NCBI RefSeq assembly: GCF_029852145.1
Contig: NC_079976.1
Location: 3,100,001-3,164,000, forward strand
Source: Microplitis mediator
Lineage: Eukaryota; Arthropoda; Insecta; Hymenoptera; Braconidae
DNA length: 64,000 nt
Reading direction: 5' to 3'
Part shown: positions 1 to 10,029 of the stretch, piece after piece
How the letters are laid out: each line of letters begins with the position of its first letter
Numbering within the stretch: position 1 is the stretch's first letter
Notes under the pieces: generated by a model
What the model was told of the DNA's origin: nothing
The model's database searches: none
Seen by the model: only the letters and a program-made list of their open reading frames with translations
Translations under genes and position numbers: made by a program

Positions 1-470
1 AACTCTTTCTGATTCTCAGTTTAGTGGCATTGAGTAATCGTTAAACAGCTTAATAGAGATAAACAAATGTGAAAAGCAGTGGGTCCCGTGTTGGTGGCTG
101 TTCTGGTGAAAAGTATTTCCACTTGTCTTCGCTCATTCCAGCGTCAGGGGTCTGGATTACTCGGATCGCTTTATCGTCTGTGGAAATCTTGGTGGATAAG
201 TGGTACTTGACAGTGGCAGTAACGAGAGACTGTTACTACTCACAATAATTCTAGCGGCCGTTAGAATTTTTATTATTATATATATGTACTGTTCTTAAAG
301 CTATCGTGCTTTCGCTGTCATACATACACTCCTCTTACTTTCGTGTCTTATTCACTGTGCTCGGAAGGAGAAAATAAGATGGCTTGTGAGTACGACAGTT
401 CCAGACTTACTTCATCCCTTTTGTAAGATTCTAGAGTTAATTTTAAGACTAATAAACTTTGCTTTGGTAT
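1..470 (+). other. Base-balanced segment, possible 5' end of a gene or element
   Basis: This stretch is clearly less AT-rich than the following kilobase. Near its end a start codon at about 379 (ATGGCT) is followed at once by a donor-like GTGAGT, the pattern of a tiny first coding exon. A TATATATA run lies about 100 bp upstream. No matching second exon was recognised, so this is only a possible first exon or an element end. Confidence 0.2.
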
Positions 471-744
471 AATTGTATAATAAAAATATTTATTTGAAAT
501 ATTAAACTTATTTTTAGGGTATTAATTTTGAATAATAGGGACGGTATGTAATTAATATAAATAATATTGATAAATTACGTAAATAAAATTAAAATAACAT
601 TAGACCTATGATTTTAATAAAAAAAAATATGAGAATTTGATTTTTGTCATTCATGCGATATAAGTGCTATCTTAGCGAATGCTCTTTTGTTCGCCAAATA
701 GCTGTTTGCCCAATCAACTGTTTCCACGACCTACACTCAGAAAA

Positions 745-1800
745 TTAAATGATTGCAGTTACTATCTATTTATGGTAAAATTTTTTACCATCAACCCGAT
801 GGTAGTGACAACTATCTGGATGATTGTATAAATCATATTTATGGTAACTGTTACAATCATGTATGTTAATTAGAGATAGTTACAGTTATCATTTTAAATA
901 GTTGTATTTACGATCTAGATGGTTACAGTTACCATCAGAAATTGTAGTAGTTACCATTAAAGATGATTAAAGTTACCATCTAAGACAATTAATGATGTTA
1001 CCATTAATGATGTTCTTGTCAGCATTGGATGTCATGAACCCTTACCATACAAAATAGACGACCTTGTTCAAGACATTAAATGGACAAGTTTTCAGAATGA
1101 TAGAATAACAATTAATTCAATTATAATGAAACCGTCTGACGAACCATCATTTTACCAAGTTAAAAAAATACTAAATGTCAACAATGGCCAAATTTTATTC
1201 ATTACCCAGTACTTGGATGATTGTTATTTCGATGAACACACTCAATCATTCAAAGTTATTAACAGAAGCTCTCTCGCTTGGAAATTTTTATTTTATGCTG
1301 ATATTGAAGACTGTACAGTAACTTATTTCAATATTTTAGACAATCAAGTGTACATAACTAAATTATGGGTTTAAATAATTGTTAAAAATAAATAATTGTC
1401 ATTTTTTTGTAAAAATTTTATAAATAAAATTTAAGTATGTTTGCCATCATATTTGTAATCAAAAATTTATAATTTTGCACCAGTACTTGAAAATTATTGA
1501 ATTTTTGATCAATTTTTTGTATAGCATTTAATAATTTTTTTTTTTCTTTATCAGTGTTTTTATCAGTGATAAATTTTTATCAGTGATAAATTATCACTAT
1601 CCTTGATAGGAAACATTATTATCCTGATGGTAAATATTACCATCCTGATAGTAGCTGTAATCATCTTAATGGTTACTGTTATCATCCTGATGGTAACTGT
1701 TACTATAAAAAATGGTAACTGCAATTATAACAAATTGTAGCACTAACCATCTTTACACTGAAAAATTTTATAATCATCCTAGATGATTGCAGCTACAAAT
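745..1800. repeat. Degenerate GATGGTAACTGTTACCATC-type repeats flanking an ORF
   Basis: Two blocks (about 745-1003 and 1585-1800) are built of imperfect copies of short palindromic units mixing GATGGTAAC and GTTACCATC. They sit on both sides of the ORF fragment at 1006-1374, so the whole may be one transposable element with repeat-rich ends. I could not define terminal repeats or a target duplication. Confidence 0.4.
1006..1374 (+). pseudogene. Open fragment, C-terminal part of an unidentified protein
   Basis: The frame is open from about 1006 to a TAA at 1374 (about 122 codons); the first ATG in it is at 1030s/1126 depending on frame start. The composition is protein-like (W, C, H, P and Y residues, e.g. 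FQNDRITINSIIMKPSDEPS), and the C-terminus ends TKLWV. The 5' side runs into degenerate repeats with no start or splice site, so the visible part looks like the last exon or a fragment of a transposon-borne ORF. I do not recognise the family. A diverged copy of an insect repeat-associated hypothetical protein is the best guess. Confidence 0.35.
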
Positions 1801-1819
1801 TTAGTATGATAACTCCAAT

Positions 1820-2100
<281 letters not shown>

Positions 2101-2142
2101 CCGAACATGGCTACATTACTCATTAATGTAAGTTTCATTATG

Positions 2143-2179
<37 letters not shown>

Positions 2180-2682
2180 TCATTTAAATTTGAATTTTGA
2201 TCAAATCTTTTTTTTAAATTCATTTTAATGTCTGAAAATTTATTACTCTGTAGTAGATTCAATTTTCATACAAATTCATTATATGACTTAAAATTTTTTT
2301 ATTGTTGAACTCATGAGTTTTTTTTTTTCATATCAATAAGAATTTATTTACAGAATCAATTCTTGTGTATTAGACTTTGATTAGAATAATTTTATTGTTA
2401 AAGAAATATTTATCAATTGTTTATATTTATATCTAATAATATATGTAATTGATTAATATTTACAATGAGAAAAAATTTCTCTTCGGACAATTAAATTGGT
2501 TTTGTTAAATTCTGTTAAACTAAAATTTATTTGGGACAACTAAGTTTTATTACGTCAATATAATCTATTTTGTCATTTTTAACAAATGATTTAATAGACT
2601 CTACTTGGTTGAAATTAATATTTCTCTCTCTAAGATAATAAAATCATTTGGTACAGTTAAGAAAATATTTATTTAATGGACA

Positions 2683-3222
2683 ACTAAACTATTTAATAGT
2701 GCCTACAAATCCAAATATTAAAGCAAAATATTATTATATTAACTCTAATAAATATTACTTAGATACAAAAAAATATATTCATTAAGGATAAATATAGATA
2801 TATTTGTTCGAGGTTAATGAATATATATTTGAACCGAATGATTATTGATTATGGTGTTAGGCAGCAGCAGATGGAGTAGTTCGGTGCTCGCCACTAGATC
2901 GCGCCCACCATTTGTGGTGTCCCTGGTAAAATACTTATTTTAGAGTTTTTATATTCCGGGCTTGAAGCATTTGTGGGACGAGTTATCTGCTGAAAACTTT
3001 TGATAATAATATAGACATATCCTGCATTACACTATGACATTAATGTTTAATATTGATATTTTACCTGAACAATTTTTGTCATAGTACGAACAAAAGTACG
3101 TGTGAAGGAAATAAATTATTTTTCTAAACATGCATTTGTTGAACTGTTAAATAAATATTCTGTCATTTCAAAATAATATTTAATTATTGTTAATAACTTA
3201 TTCCCTATAATGATCACTCATA
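2683..3222 (+). repeat. Left arm of a long inverted repeat
   Basis: This arm matches the reverse complement of 5934-6675 over its full length with scattered changes. A base-balanced core (GGTGCTCGCCACTAGATCGC and following, about 2880-2932) is identical in both arms for about 50 bp. The arms point inward and enclose about 2.7 kb. The arms could be the ends of a large foldback element or a palindromic duplication. No transposase was seen. Confidence 0.8.
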
Positions 3223-3374
3223 CACAGTAAAAAAGGATTCGTCAAAATTGACACTTGCCTTGTGTAAAACGATCGATTGACACTTATTTATATGTTACTT
3301 TAACATACGCCGTTTGTGTAGAAAAAGTTACACTCGTGTATATTAAAAGTAACGTGTTATGAGTGTCAAAATCC

Positions 3375-3606
3375 TCATAGAAAATCGATAGAAAATCTAT
3401 AGTAAATTGATATAAAACAAATACTTATTTCTGTCATAGAAAATCGATAGAAAATCCATAGTAAATTGATATAAAACAAATACTTATTTCTGTCATAGAA
3501 AATCGATAGAAAATCCATAGTAATTTGATATAAAACAAATACTTATTTCTGTCATAGAAAATCGATAGAAAATCCATAGTAAATTGATATAAAACAAATA
3601 CTTGTT
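3375..3606. repeat. Tandem repeat, 59-bp unit, four copies
   Basis: Four head-to-tail copies of a 59-bp AT-rich unit beginning TCATAGAAAATCGATAGAAA start at 3375, 3434, 3493 and 3552. The inner copies differ by one or two bases. The array lies directly upstream of the non-LTR 5' region, as 5' tandem repeats of some non-LTR elements do. Confidence 0.9.
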
Positions 3607-3802
3607 GCAGTTCTAACGTTGCACTCGAGCGGAACAGACGTGTTTTCAGTCACTCCGTTTTTCGAGTTCCAACAAAATTTTATCGTGTATTATTGAATAA
3701 GTGTAATCAAGTGCGTGTAATACTTGTGGCTGCTTTGAACATATTTCCACCCACCAACAATAATTCTCTGAAAAGAGAATTATTATCTCAACCCACAGTA
3801 CC

Positions 3803-4642
3803 ATGACACACACAATGAACTTCACAAAAGCTCTCCAAACCGAAGCAATCCTCACTCGTGAACAAGCGATTATCATTGACGCAATTGAAGGACGACCGAT
3901 ACAAAATTATGCAACTGGACTTGGGAAAATAATTGGTCCTCAAAACATTAGATACATCTCAAGAATCTCAAACAACCGCGTATGTATCTACCTAGCAACA
4001 AAAGAACTAGCTGACTCTCTTATCGATCAACACATATCCATAGATAGTAAAAGAATGTTAATCCGGCCCTTAATCACTCGAAATAAGAGGCTTATTCTTT
4101 CAAACGTTCCACCTATCATTTCCAATGACATCATTGAAAAGAAATTACAAGAAACACATATCACCCCAATGTCAAACATCACTACACTGCGAGCCGGTCT
4201 CAATATTCCAGGATACCAACACATACTCAGTTTCAGACGCCAATTGTATATCAAACCTGATGATGTTGGAAAAATTCCTCCTTCATGGAAAATCGATGTT
4301 GAAGATACCTCCTACTGGATCTACCCAACCTTGGACAACATGCTCTGTTTTATGTGTAAAGAAGAAGGACACTTAGCTAAATCATGCCCAAAAAACACCG
4401 CTCAACAAGAAAAACCAAATGAAGAAGGTCAAGCTGGTAAAGGCCTCAACTTGCATAACCACCCGATACTACATGCATCAACAACTCAAATAACTACTCC
4501 GATAATTCTACCGAACACCTTGCAGACAATAAATAAATCAACCACCCAGTCGACCAAAAGACAATTATCCGAAACCTCCTTAAGTACATCAATGCCTCCG
4601 CCCATCGCACCAATCAGAGATACTGGAGTAACAATAAAATAA
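3803..4642 (+). CDS. Non-LTR retrotransposon ORF1 (gag-like, CCHC zinc knuckle)
   Basis: This 279-residue frame starts at an ATG after a plausible leader. Residues about 182-196 form one zinc knuckle, CFMCKEEGHLAKSCP (C-x2-C-x4-H-x4-C), the nucleic-acid-binding motif of gag-like ORF1 proteins. Upstream is an RRM-like region and downstream a Ser/Thr/Pro-rich tail. Jockey-clade ORF1 proteins usually carry two or three knuckles and a longer C-terminus. Here a stop at 4640-4642 cuts the tail, which continues in another frame at 4690-4945 (DFDQLISFLSKYHTNKNLEQ). The ORF is probably a decayed copy, not a host gene. Confidence 0.8.
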   Translation: MTHTMNFTKALQTEAILTREQAIIIDAIEGRPIQNYATGLGKIIGPQNIRYISRISNNRVCIYLATKELADSLIDQHISIDSKRMLIRPLITRNKRLILSNVPPIISNDIIEKKLQETHITPMSNITTLRAGLNIPGYQHILSFRRQLYIKPDDVGKIPPSWKIDVEDTSYWIYPTLDNMLCFMCKEEGHLAKSCPKNTAQQEKPNEEGQAGKGLNLHNHPILHASTTQITTPIILPNTLQTINKSTTQSTKRQLSETSLSTSMPPPIAPIRDTGVTIK

Positions 4643-4944
4643 CTAAAACTATACAAGACACAAAGAAAATAAAAGTAACTGAACCAATAATGGTACCGTT
4701 AAGTCATTTCAATATGAACATCATTAAAACAGACATAAACAAGAACCAACAGGAGTATCCCTATGATTTTGACCAATTAATCAGCTTCCTATCCAAGTAC
4801 CACACCAACAAAAACTTGGAACAAACTCTAATAGACTGCAGACTGCAAGCCTTTGACCTTGCAACAATGCTACGCACACTATACAAATCGATCACTGGCA
4901 AAACAGACAAAAACCGCTTCACAAGACTTATTAAATACTCGAAT

Positions 4945-5406
4945 CTGGAGCCCTCGCCCTGAACAACCTCATATACAACAAATCGCAGATCATCTCGCTG
5001 ACACTTTTGCAACTAACTCTGCTGACTCGAATTATACTGAGAAATTTCTAAAAATTAAAAACTCAACGAACCCAACGATGGAAAACCTGAGTTATAATCT
5101 TGACCCAATCAATAATCCATTTTCACTAAAAGAACTACAACAAGCAATTTCCTTCAGCAAAAACACAAGCCCTGGACCGGATGACATCTCCAATATGATC
5201 ATCAAAATGTTACCAAATAACTGTACAAATTACCTACTCCAACTGTACAATCATATTTGGAGTAATCAAACTTTCCCGGACCAATGGAGAGAAGCAATCG
5301 TAATACCGATAGCTAAACCGAATAAAGACCATACCAAGGCTTCAAACTTTAGACCAATCTCCTTAACATGCAACTTAAGTAAAATCATGGAAAAAATGAT
5401 ATATAA
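4945..5406 (+). pseudogene. Non-LTR reverse transcriptase, N-terminal fragment
   Basis: The frame contains the usual sequence order of non-LTR reverse transcriptases: a helper region, then NTSPGPDDISNMIIKMLP, then WREAIVIPIAKPNKD, then FRPISLTCNLSKIMEKMI. These are RT blocks 0-2. The catalytic YxDD block and everything downstream are absent because the element ends at 5406, where annexin-like exon 2 begins. No endonuclease domain precedes it. Confidence 0.8.
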
Positions 5407-5696
5407 AATACTTTGGGCAATCGACCAGCCCTAGTTGAACAGTACTTCAACAAATATAAAAAGGACTTGTCAGATGAGCTCCAAAAAAATTTAAATGGAT
5501 CGTTCGGACACCTTATGTCGTCTTTAGTAAAGTTACCACCAATCCGATTTATTGCCAACGAATTAAATAACATTTTCTTTAATAGTGACAATTATAATAG
5601 TCTTCAAGAAATTTTTTTGTATCAGGAAATAGGACCTATTAAAAAATATTACCGATCAGGTAAATATTTTTATTTTTTCTTATTACTATCTAGCAC

Positions 5697-5933
5697 TACA
5701 CTGAGAAAAATATTTTCTCCTGTCAACTAAATTTTAGTTATAACAAGAAAATGATTTGATTGCCCATTGCCAATCATATATTTGGTTGTTTTAACTAAAT
5801 ATTTTATAATCCACCAACGAAACAGATTATTAGAAACTATAAAATATTTAGTAAAAATAATTACGCGTTTAGTAGAAAGCATAAAATCAAATTGATTACC
5901 TGTAGAATTTATAAAGTAGTCGTAATGAAATGT
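5697..5933. other. AT-rich filler between SAL0 intron 2 and the right inverted arm
   Basis: Homology to SAL intron 2 stops after TAGCACTA at about 5696. The following 240 bp resemble no other annexin intron. Short TTTAGTTA and TAAATATTT motifs recur here and at 9063-9280, which suggests the same unclassified element in both places. Confidence 0.35.
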
Positions 5934-6675
5934 ATGAGTGATCATTATAGAGAATGAGTTATTAATAATAATTAAATATTATTTTGAAATGACAGAATAT
6001 TTATTTAACAGTTCAATAAATGCATGTTTAGAAAAATAATTTATTTCCTTCACACGTACTTTTGTTCGTACTATGACAAAAATTTTTCAGGAAAAATATT
6101 AATATTAAACATTAGAGTCATAGTGTAATACAGGATACGTCTATATTTTTTTTTTAGGTTTTAAATTATTTTTTATTGAGAGGTGTTTTTTAATACATAT
6201 GGTTGTATTTTTACAATGTTTCATTTGATGATTCCTATCCTATGTGGATTTAACTCATTTCAATTTTAAGTTTGATTGGTCTTTTAGACTGTAAAGTTTT
6301 TACATTTGGATGGATTTTCAAGTTTTTAGGAAAAATTTGTATAAAAACCTAGTTTAATCATTTTGCATACGTCTATATTACTATCAAAAAGGGAATATAA
6401 TAACTCTGAAATAAGTATCTTACCAGGGACACCACAAATGGTGGGCGCGATCTAGTGGCGAGCACCGAACTACTCGCGCTGCTGCTGCCTAGCATCATAA
6501 CTTTTAAATCAATAATCATTTGATTCAAATATACATTTATCAACTTTGAACAAATATATATGTATTTATTCTAAATGAACATATTTTTCTGTGTCTAAGT
6601 AATAATTATTAGAGTTAACATAATAATATTTTGCTTTAAATATTTGGATTTGTTGGCACTACAAAATAGTTTAGT
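5934..6675 (-). repeat. Right arm of the long inverted repeat
   Basis: Reverse complement of the arm at 2683-3222, interrupted by the 219-bp insertion at 6148-6366. Without that insertion the arms are of similar length. The identical core lies at about 6421-6471. Confidence 0.8.
6148..6366 (-). mobile_element. 5'-truncated retroposed insertion with 13-bp target duplication
   Basis: The arm homology is interrupted by 219 bp that, on the - strand, carry AATAAA and end in a short A-run. Both sides carry the 13-bp duplication ATACGTCTATATT (6135-6147 and 6367-6379), and the left arm shows the empty site. This is the signature of target-primed reverse transcription. The body has no coding similarity I recognise, so the parent element is unknown. 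Confidence 0.75.
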
Positions 6676-6972
6676 TGCTTTACTACACCTGTTGACATTT
6701 TTACAATAAGACTCATTACAATAATCATGAACTTCAGTCTACGGTAATTAATTTTACACGGGCCTGAAACATTTAAAAAAACCAATGATTATATTATTTA
6801 AAAATAAAATTAACATCCTATTTGAAGATTAGAGCAAATGCTCCGTAAAAAATATAATATTTCCTAATGATTATTATCTATGACTCATTTTGAAACTCGT
6901 TAAGCTTGAGGTTGGATTTATAACCTTCTGCTTAAAAAAAAATACCTTGATGTAAGAAGCGACGATATTGCC

Positions 6973-7097
6973 CCGAACACTTAGGCCTGGCTGTGACGTC
7001 AAACCCACCCCCATCACGTGACACCTCAGTTACCCCCATGGGTCAAGGGACCCGAGGGCCTTAAAGGTAGAGGCAGAGAGATTACTATTGTGCTGTC
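6973..7097 (+). promoter_or_regulatory. Conserved CRE/E-box element upstream of SAL1
   Basis: About 110 bp of base-balanced sequence in AT-rich surroundings. It contains TGACGTCA (CRE palindrome), CACGTG (E-box) and, near its 3' end, CTTAAAGG followed about 33 bp later by an initiator-like TCAGTCG. Nearly the same 110 bp lies at 36462-36557 in inverted orientation, upstream of SAL7, so it has the same orientation relative to both genes. Seen: motifs and conservation. Inferred: a promoter. It could instead be the promoter part of a transposable element. Confidence 0.5.
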
Positions 7098-7109
7098 AGT
7101 CGTTTCTGA

Positions 7110-7279
7110 GAAATCAATATAAAACTAAAAAAAAAATGTTTTTTCGTAATTCGCCAATATTTTCGAGTCTACTTGATCAAATGATCTGAAATTTTCAGAA
7201 AAGTTGATGGCCAACAAGCTCTTTCGATTACCGCCTTAGTCATCCAAATCGGTTCATTACTTAAAAAGCTACAAAGAGC

Positions 7280-7322
<43 letters not shown>

Positions 7323-7480
7323 GACACTCGGTCATCAATCTGAAAATAGTCAGTATAGTTTCCTAGGACCTCAAAAAATCGACATTTGATGAAAACTCGA
7401 TGTTCGAAAATCGGGGTGACAACAATAATTTCCCGAATTTTTCGAAAATAATCGATTTTCTTAGCGGGAAGTTGAAAAAC
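7110..7480 (-). repeat. Interspersed repeat family R, copy 2, with (CA)n at 7284-7318
   Basis: Same family and orientation as copy 1, and longer. It includes the part reading ATGATCTGAAATTTTCAG and GGCCAACAAGCTCTTTCG, which is also present inverted at about 17780-17830. The copy separates the CRE/E-box element from the SAL1 first exon. Confidence 0.8.
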
Positions 7481-7805
7481 ATAACTTCATTGCGAAACAA
7501 TAAAGTGTGGTATAAATTTAACATTGAATTTCAGCAATGAAATTGATAATTGACACACAAAAAAAACAAACTCATTTTGAGGTGTCGAAACGATAGTGTT
7601 GTGATATAGTAATTCAAAGTAGATTACCGACTCAGCGGATTTATATGCATAAGTGATGGTAGAACTGACGCTGCGGTTTCGCGTGCTTTTGTAAAAGAGG
7701 AGTTTCATAAATTTATTTCATTTATTGTCATTCACGGTTGATACTTCTTGCTGTTACGTTATGTAAAATTGAATTTTATTTATACCGGAGTTTTGTTTGA
7801 CGAAC

Positions 7806-9062
7806 ATGGCTACATTACTAATTAATGTAAGTTTCATTGTAAATAATTAATAATAATAATTTATTTAAATTTGAATAATTTGAATTTTGATCAAATCTTT
7901 TTTTTAAATGCATTTTAATGTCTGAAAATTTATTACTCTGTAGTAAATTCAATTTTCATACAAATTCTTTATATGACTCAAAATTTTTTTATTATTGAAC
8001 TCATGAGTTTTTTTTCATATCAACAAGAATTTATTTACAGAATCAATTCTTGTGTATTAGACTTCGATTAGAATAATTTTATTGTTGAAGAAATATTCAT
8101 CAATAGTTTATATTTATATCTAATAATATATGTAATTGATTAATATTTACAGGTTATCAAAATTTTCTTGCCAGTTATAATCTGTGGCAATGTATTTATC
8201 TCAGCTTGTGCGCCTCATCGTCCGGCACCTCAACCAAAAACTCCAATAGCAAGACTTGGTGATGCTATTGATAAAAGTAACAAACCAGATATCATCACTT
8301 TTGTCATTTTTAAAAATACTTTGGACAATCGATCAGCCTTAGTAGAACAGTACTTCAACAAATATAGAAAGGACTTGTCGGATGAGCTCCAAAAAAATTT
8401 AAGTGGATCGTTCGGACACCGTATGTCGTCTTTAGTAAAGTTACCACCAATCCGATTTATTGTCAATGAATTGAAAATTACATTTTCCTTAATCGTAGCA
8501 ATTATGATAGTCTTGCCGAAATTCTTTTGTATCAGGAAATAGGACCTATTAAAAAATATTACCGATCAGGTAAATATCAGTATAATATATATATCAGTAT
8601 AATATTATGTAATATATATACTGATATTTTCATTTTTTCTGAATTTATAAAGGAGTTTATAAATAAACAGTCTACGTTTTATGCTGAGAAATTCGAAGAA
8701 GCGTTGATAATACACGATACACGTCGTATTACGCGCATAATTGTATCAAGTCTGAACGATAAAATATTTTCGAATGTTTCATTAGGTATTTCGATTATAT
8801 ATCCTCAAAAATCAATAGAGGAACTGGCACGAGTAAGTTTCCTTTTTTTTTGTAATCACTACCAATAACTTTTCATCAACCATTTATCAATTACTTTTGA
8901 ATTTATATAACTGGAGTATATTTTTATAATTGTTATAATTATTTTCTACAGCAATGTGATGGTGGAATACATTACAAGAACGCAATAAAAGGAATATTTA
9001 CATGGCCTGGAGCTCAAGATGATGCTGCTGAATTATCCTTGCATGGTGATAAAATAATCTAG
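7806..9062 (+). pseudogene. SAL1: secreted annexin-like gene, frameshifted and lacking exon 3
   Basis: Exons are 7806-7826 (MATLLIN), 8153-8569, 8653-8832 and 8952-9062. The leader (VIKIFLPVIICGNVFISAC) and annexin-like repeat 1 (KDLSDELQKNLSGSFGHRMS) are intact. Compared with SAL0, exon 2 has two extra bases at about 8470, which shift the frame into a stop at 8540-8542. Exon 3 is missing: intron 2 passes directly into the intron-3 end. Exons 4-5 still encode a recognisable last repeat (RRITRIIVSSLNDKIFSNV and HYKNAIKGIF). The gene can yield at most a secreted single-repeat protein of about 137 residues. SAL2 shares the same two-base change. Confidence 0.75.
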
Positions 9063-9284
9063 AGGTATTTAATAAGACTTGTTTGTATTTAGTAAATGAT
9101 TTAGTAACGAACCTTGTAATACTAAATATTTGGTTACAGGTACCAAATTATTTAGTAGAGCTCATTTATTTTCACCAAATAAATATTTAGTAGTATTTAA
9201 GAAATTATTTATTAGTAATTTTAAAAAAAAGTTATTCAATTTGCATGCTTTTTTAATGGAAATACTTTGATGCTCAATAGGAAG
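9063..9284. other. Gene-free AT-rich spacer
   Basis: This holds AAATATTTAGTA-type short repeats also seen at about 5800-5880. It does not match the usual SAL 3' flank, which suggests a rearrangement at the end of SAL1. Confidence 0.4.
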
Positions 9285-10009
9285 TACACGGAGAGAAAAA
9301 AATAGTTATAATTCCTATGTAGAATGGTAACCATTACTATGTTACATAGAAACGAGGATTTTTTAACGTCGAGAGTCACCGGGCAGAGTAATCCCCCCCA
9401 TTCTACATAGTAACGGTGGCTATGCTAGCATAGAAGTGATTACTATTCTACATTGACGAGAGAACTATGTAAATGGATATGGCTACAATGTTACCTAGTA
9501 ACCTTTACGATGTTTTATTTATTTCATTTTTAGTAAATAAGGTTATGACAAAACAAATAACTCAGGTTACTATAAATAGATATATGTAGAAATTGAATTA
9601 ATCTATTGAAATAATTAAGATATTGCTCAAAATGAAATATCATTTTTTGATAACAGATAAATAATAATTAAATAAATTAAAATATTTAATAATATACTTC
9701 GCACATATACATGTAACACATACACATAGGTTACTGCGCAAACGTCCGCGCATGTTTACTTTCTTGTCTCACTTATTAAACTGTAACGACAGCTATTCCA
9801 GCATGGGACTGAGTACCATTCTACATAGCCCTGATTCCCATGCTAGATAGCGATTTTTACCATTTTAGTTGTTTCAATGTAACATAGTAATCATTACCAG
9901 AAAAATGGTAATGAGTCCTATTCTACATAGCATTATTTACCATTTTACAAAAAATGAGTCTGGTTACTATGTAACATAGTAATCATTACTATTTTTTTCT
10001 CTCCGTGTA
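9285..10009. mobile_element. TIR element, 725 bp, ends TACACGGAGAGAAAAAAATA
   Basis: The first 22 bases are the exact reverse complement of the last 22, and the inverted similarity (CTATGTAGAATGGTAA-type units) extends well inward. Ends are TA-CACGG and CCGTG-TA, consistent with a TA target site. No ORF is present, so it is non-autonomous. Short CTACATAG/CTATGTAG palindromes recur throughout. Confidence 0.85.
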
Positions 10010-10029
10010 CTTAAAGTTAAAATTAAGAA

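Larger units (their letters stand above)
3606..5406 (+). mobile_element. Truncated jockey-like non-LTR retrotransposon
   Basis: The order is a 5' leader (about 3606-3802), a gag-like ORF1 (3803-4642), a frameshifted ORF1 tail (4690-4945), and the N-terminal part of a reverse transcriptase (about 4945-5406). The endonuclease domain that normally precedes the reverse transcriptase is missing. The element breaks off after the SNFRPISLTCNLSKIMEKMI block, before the catalytic motif. The join with annexin sequence at about 5407 is direct, without poly-A. It cannot be autonomous. Confidence 0.85.
2107..5679 (+). pseudogene. SAL0: secreted annexin-like gene split by an insertion
   Basis: Exon 1 (2107-2127, MATLLIN, then GTAAGT) and the first intron are nearly identical to those of SAL1. 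The homology stops at about 2465, exactly where the acceptor of exon 2 should be. It resumes at about 5407 in the middle of exon 2 and runs to the donor at about 5679 (KKYYRSG|GTAAAT). The surviving part covers the second half of annexin-like repeat 1 (LNGSFGHLMSSLVKLPPIRF) and the start of repeat 2. About 2.9 kb of inverted repeat and non-LTR sequence replaces the leader and first half of repeat 1. Exons 3-5 are not found. SAL0 keeps the reading frame that SAL1 and SAL2 have lost in repeat 2. Known: annexins are cytosolic membrane-binding proteins. Inferred: this copy is dead. Confidence 0.85.

Noticed and set aside
3375..3606. Regular 59-bp repeats as a CRISPR-like array
   Set aside because: The units are contiguous without spacers, and the host is eukaryotic.
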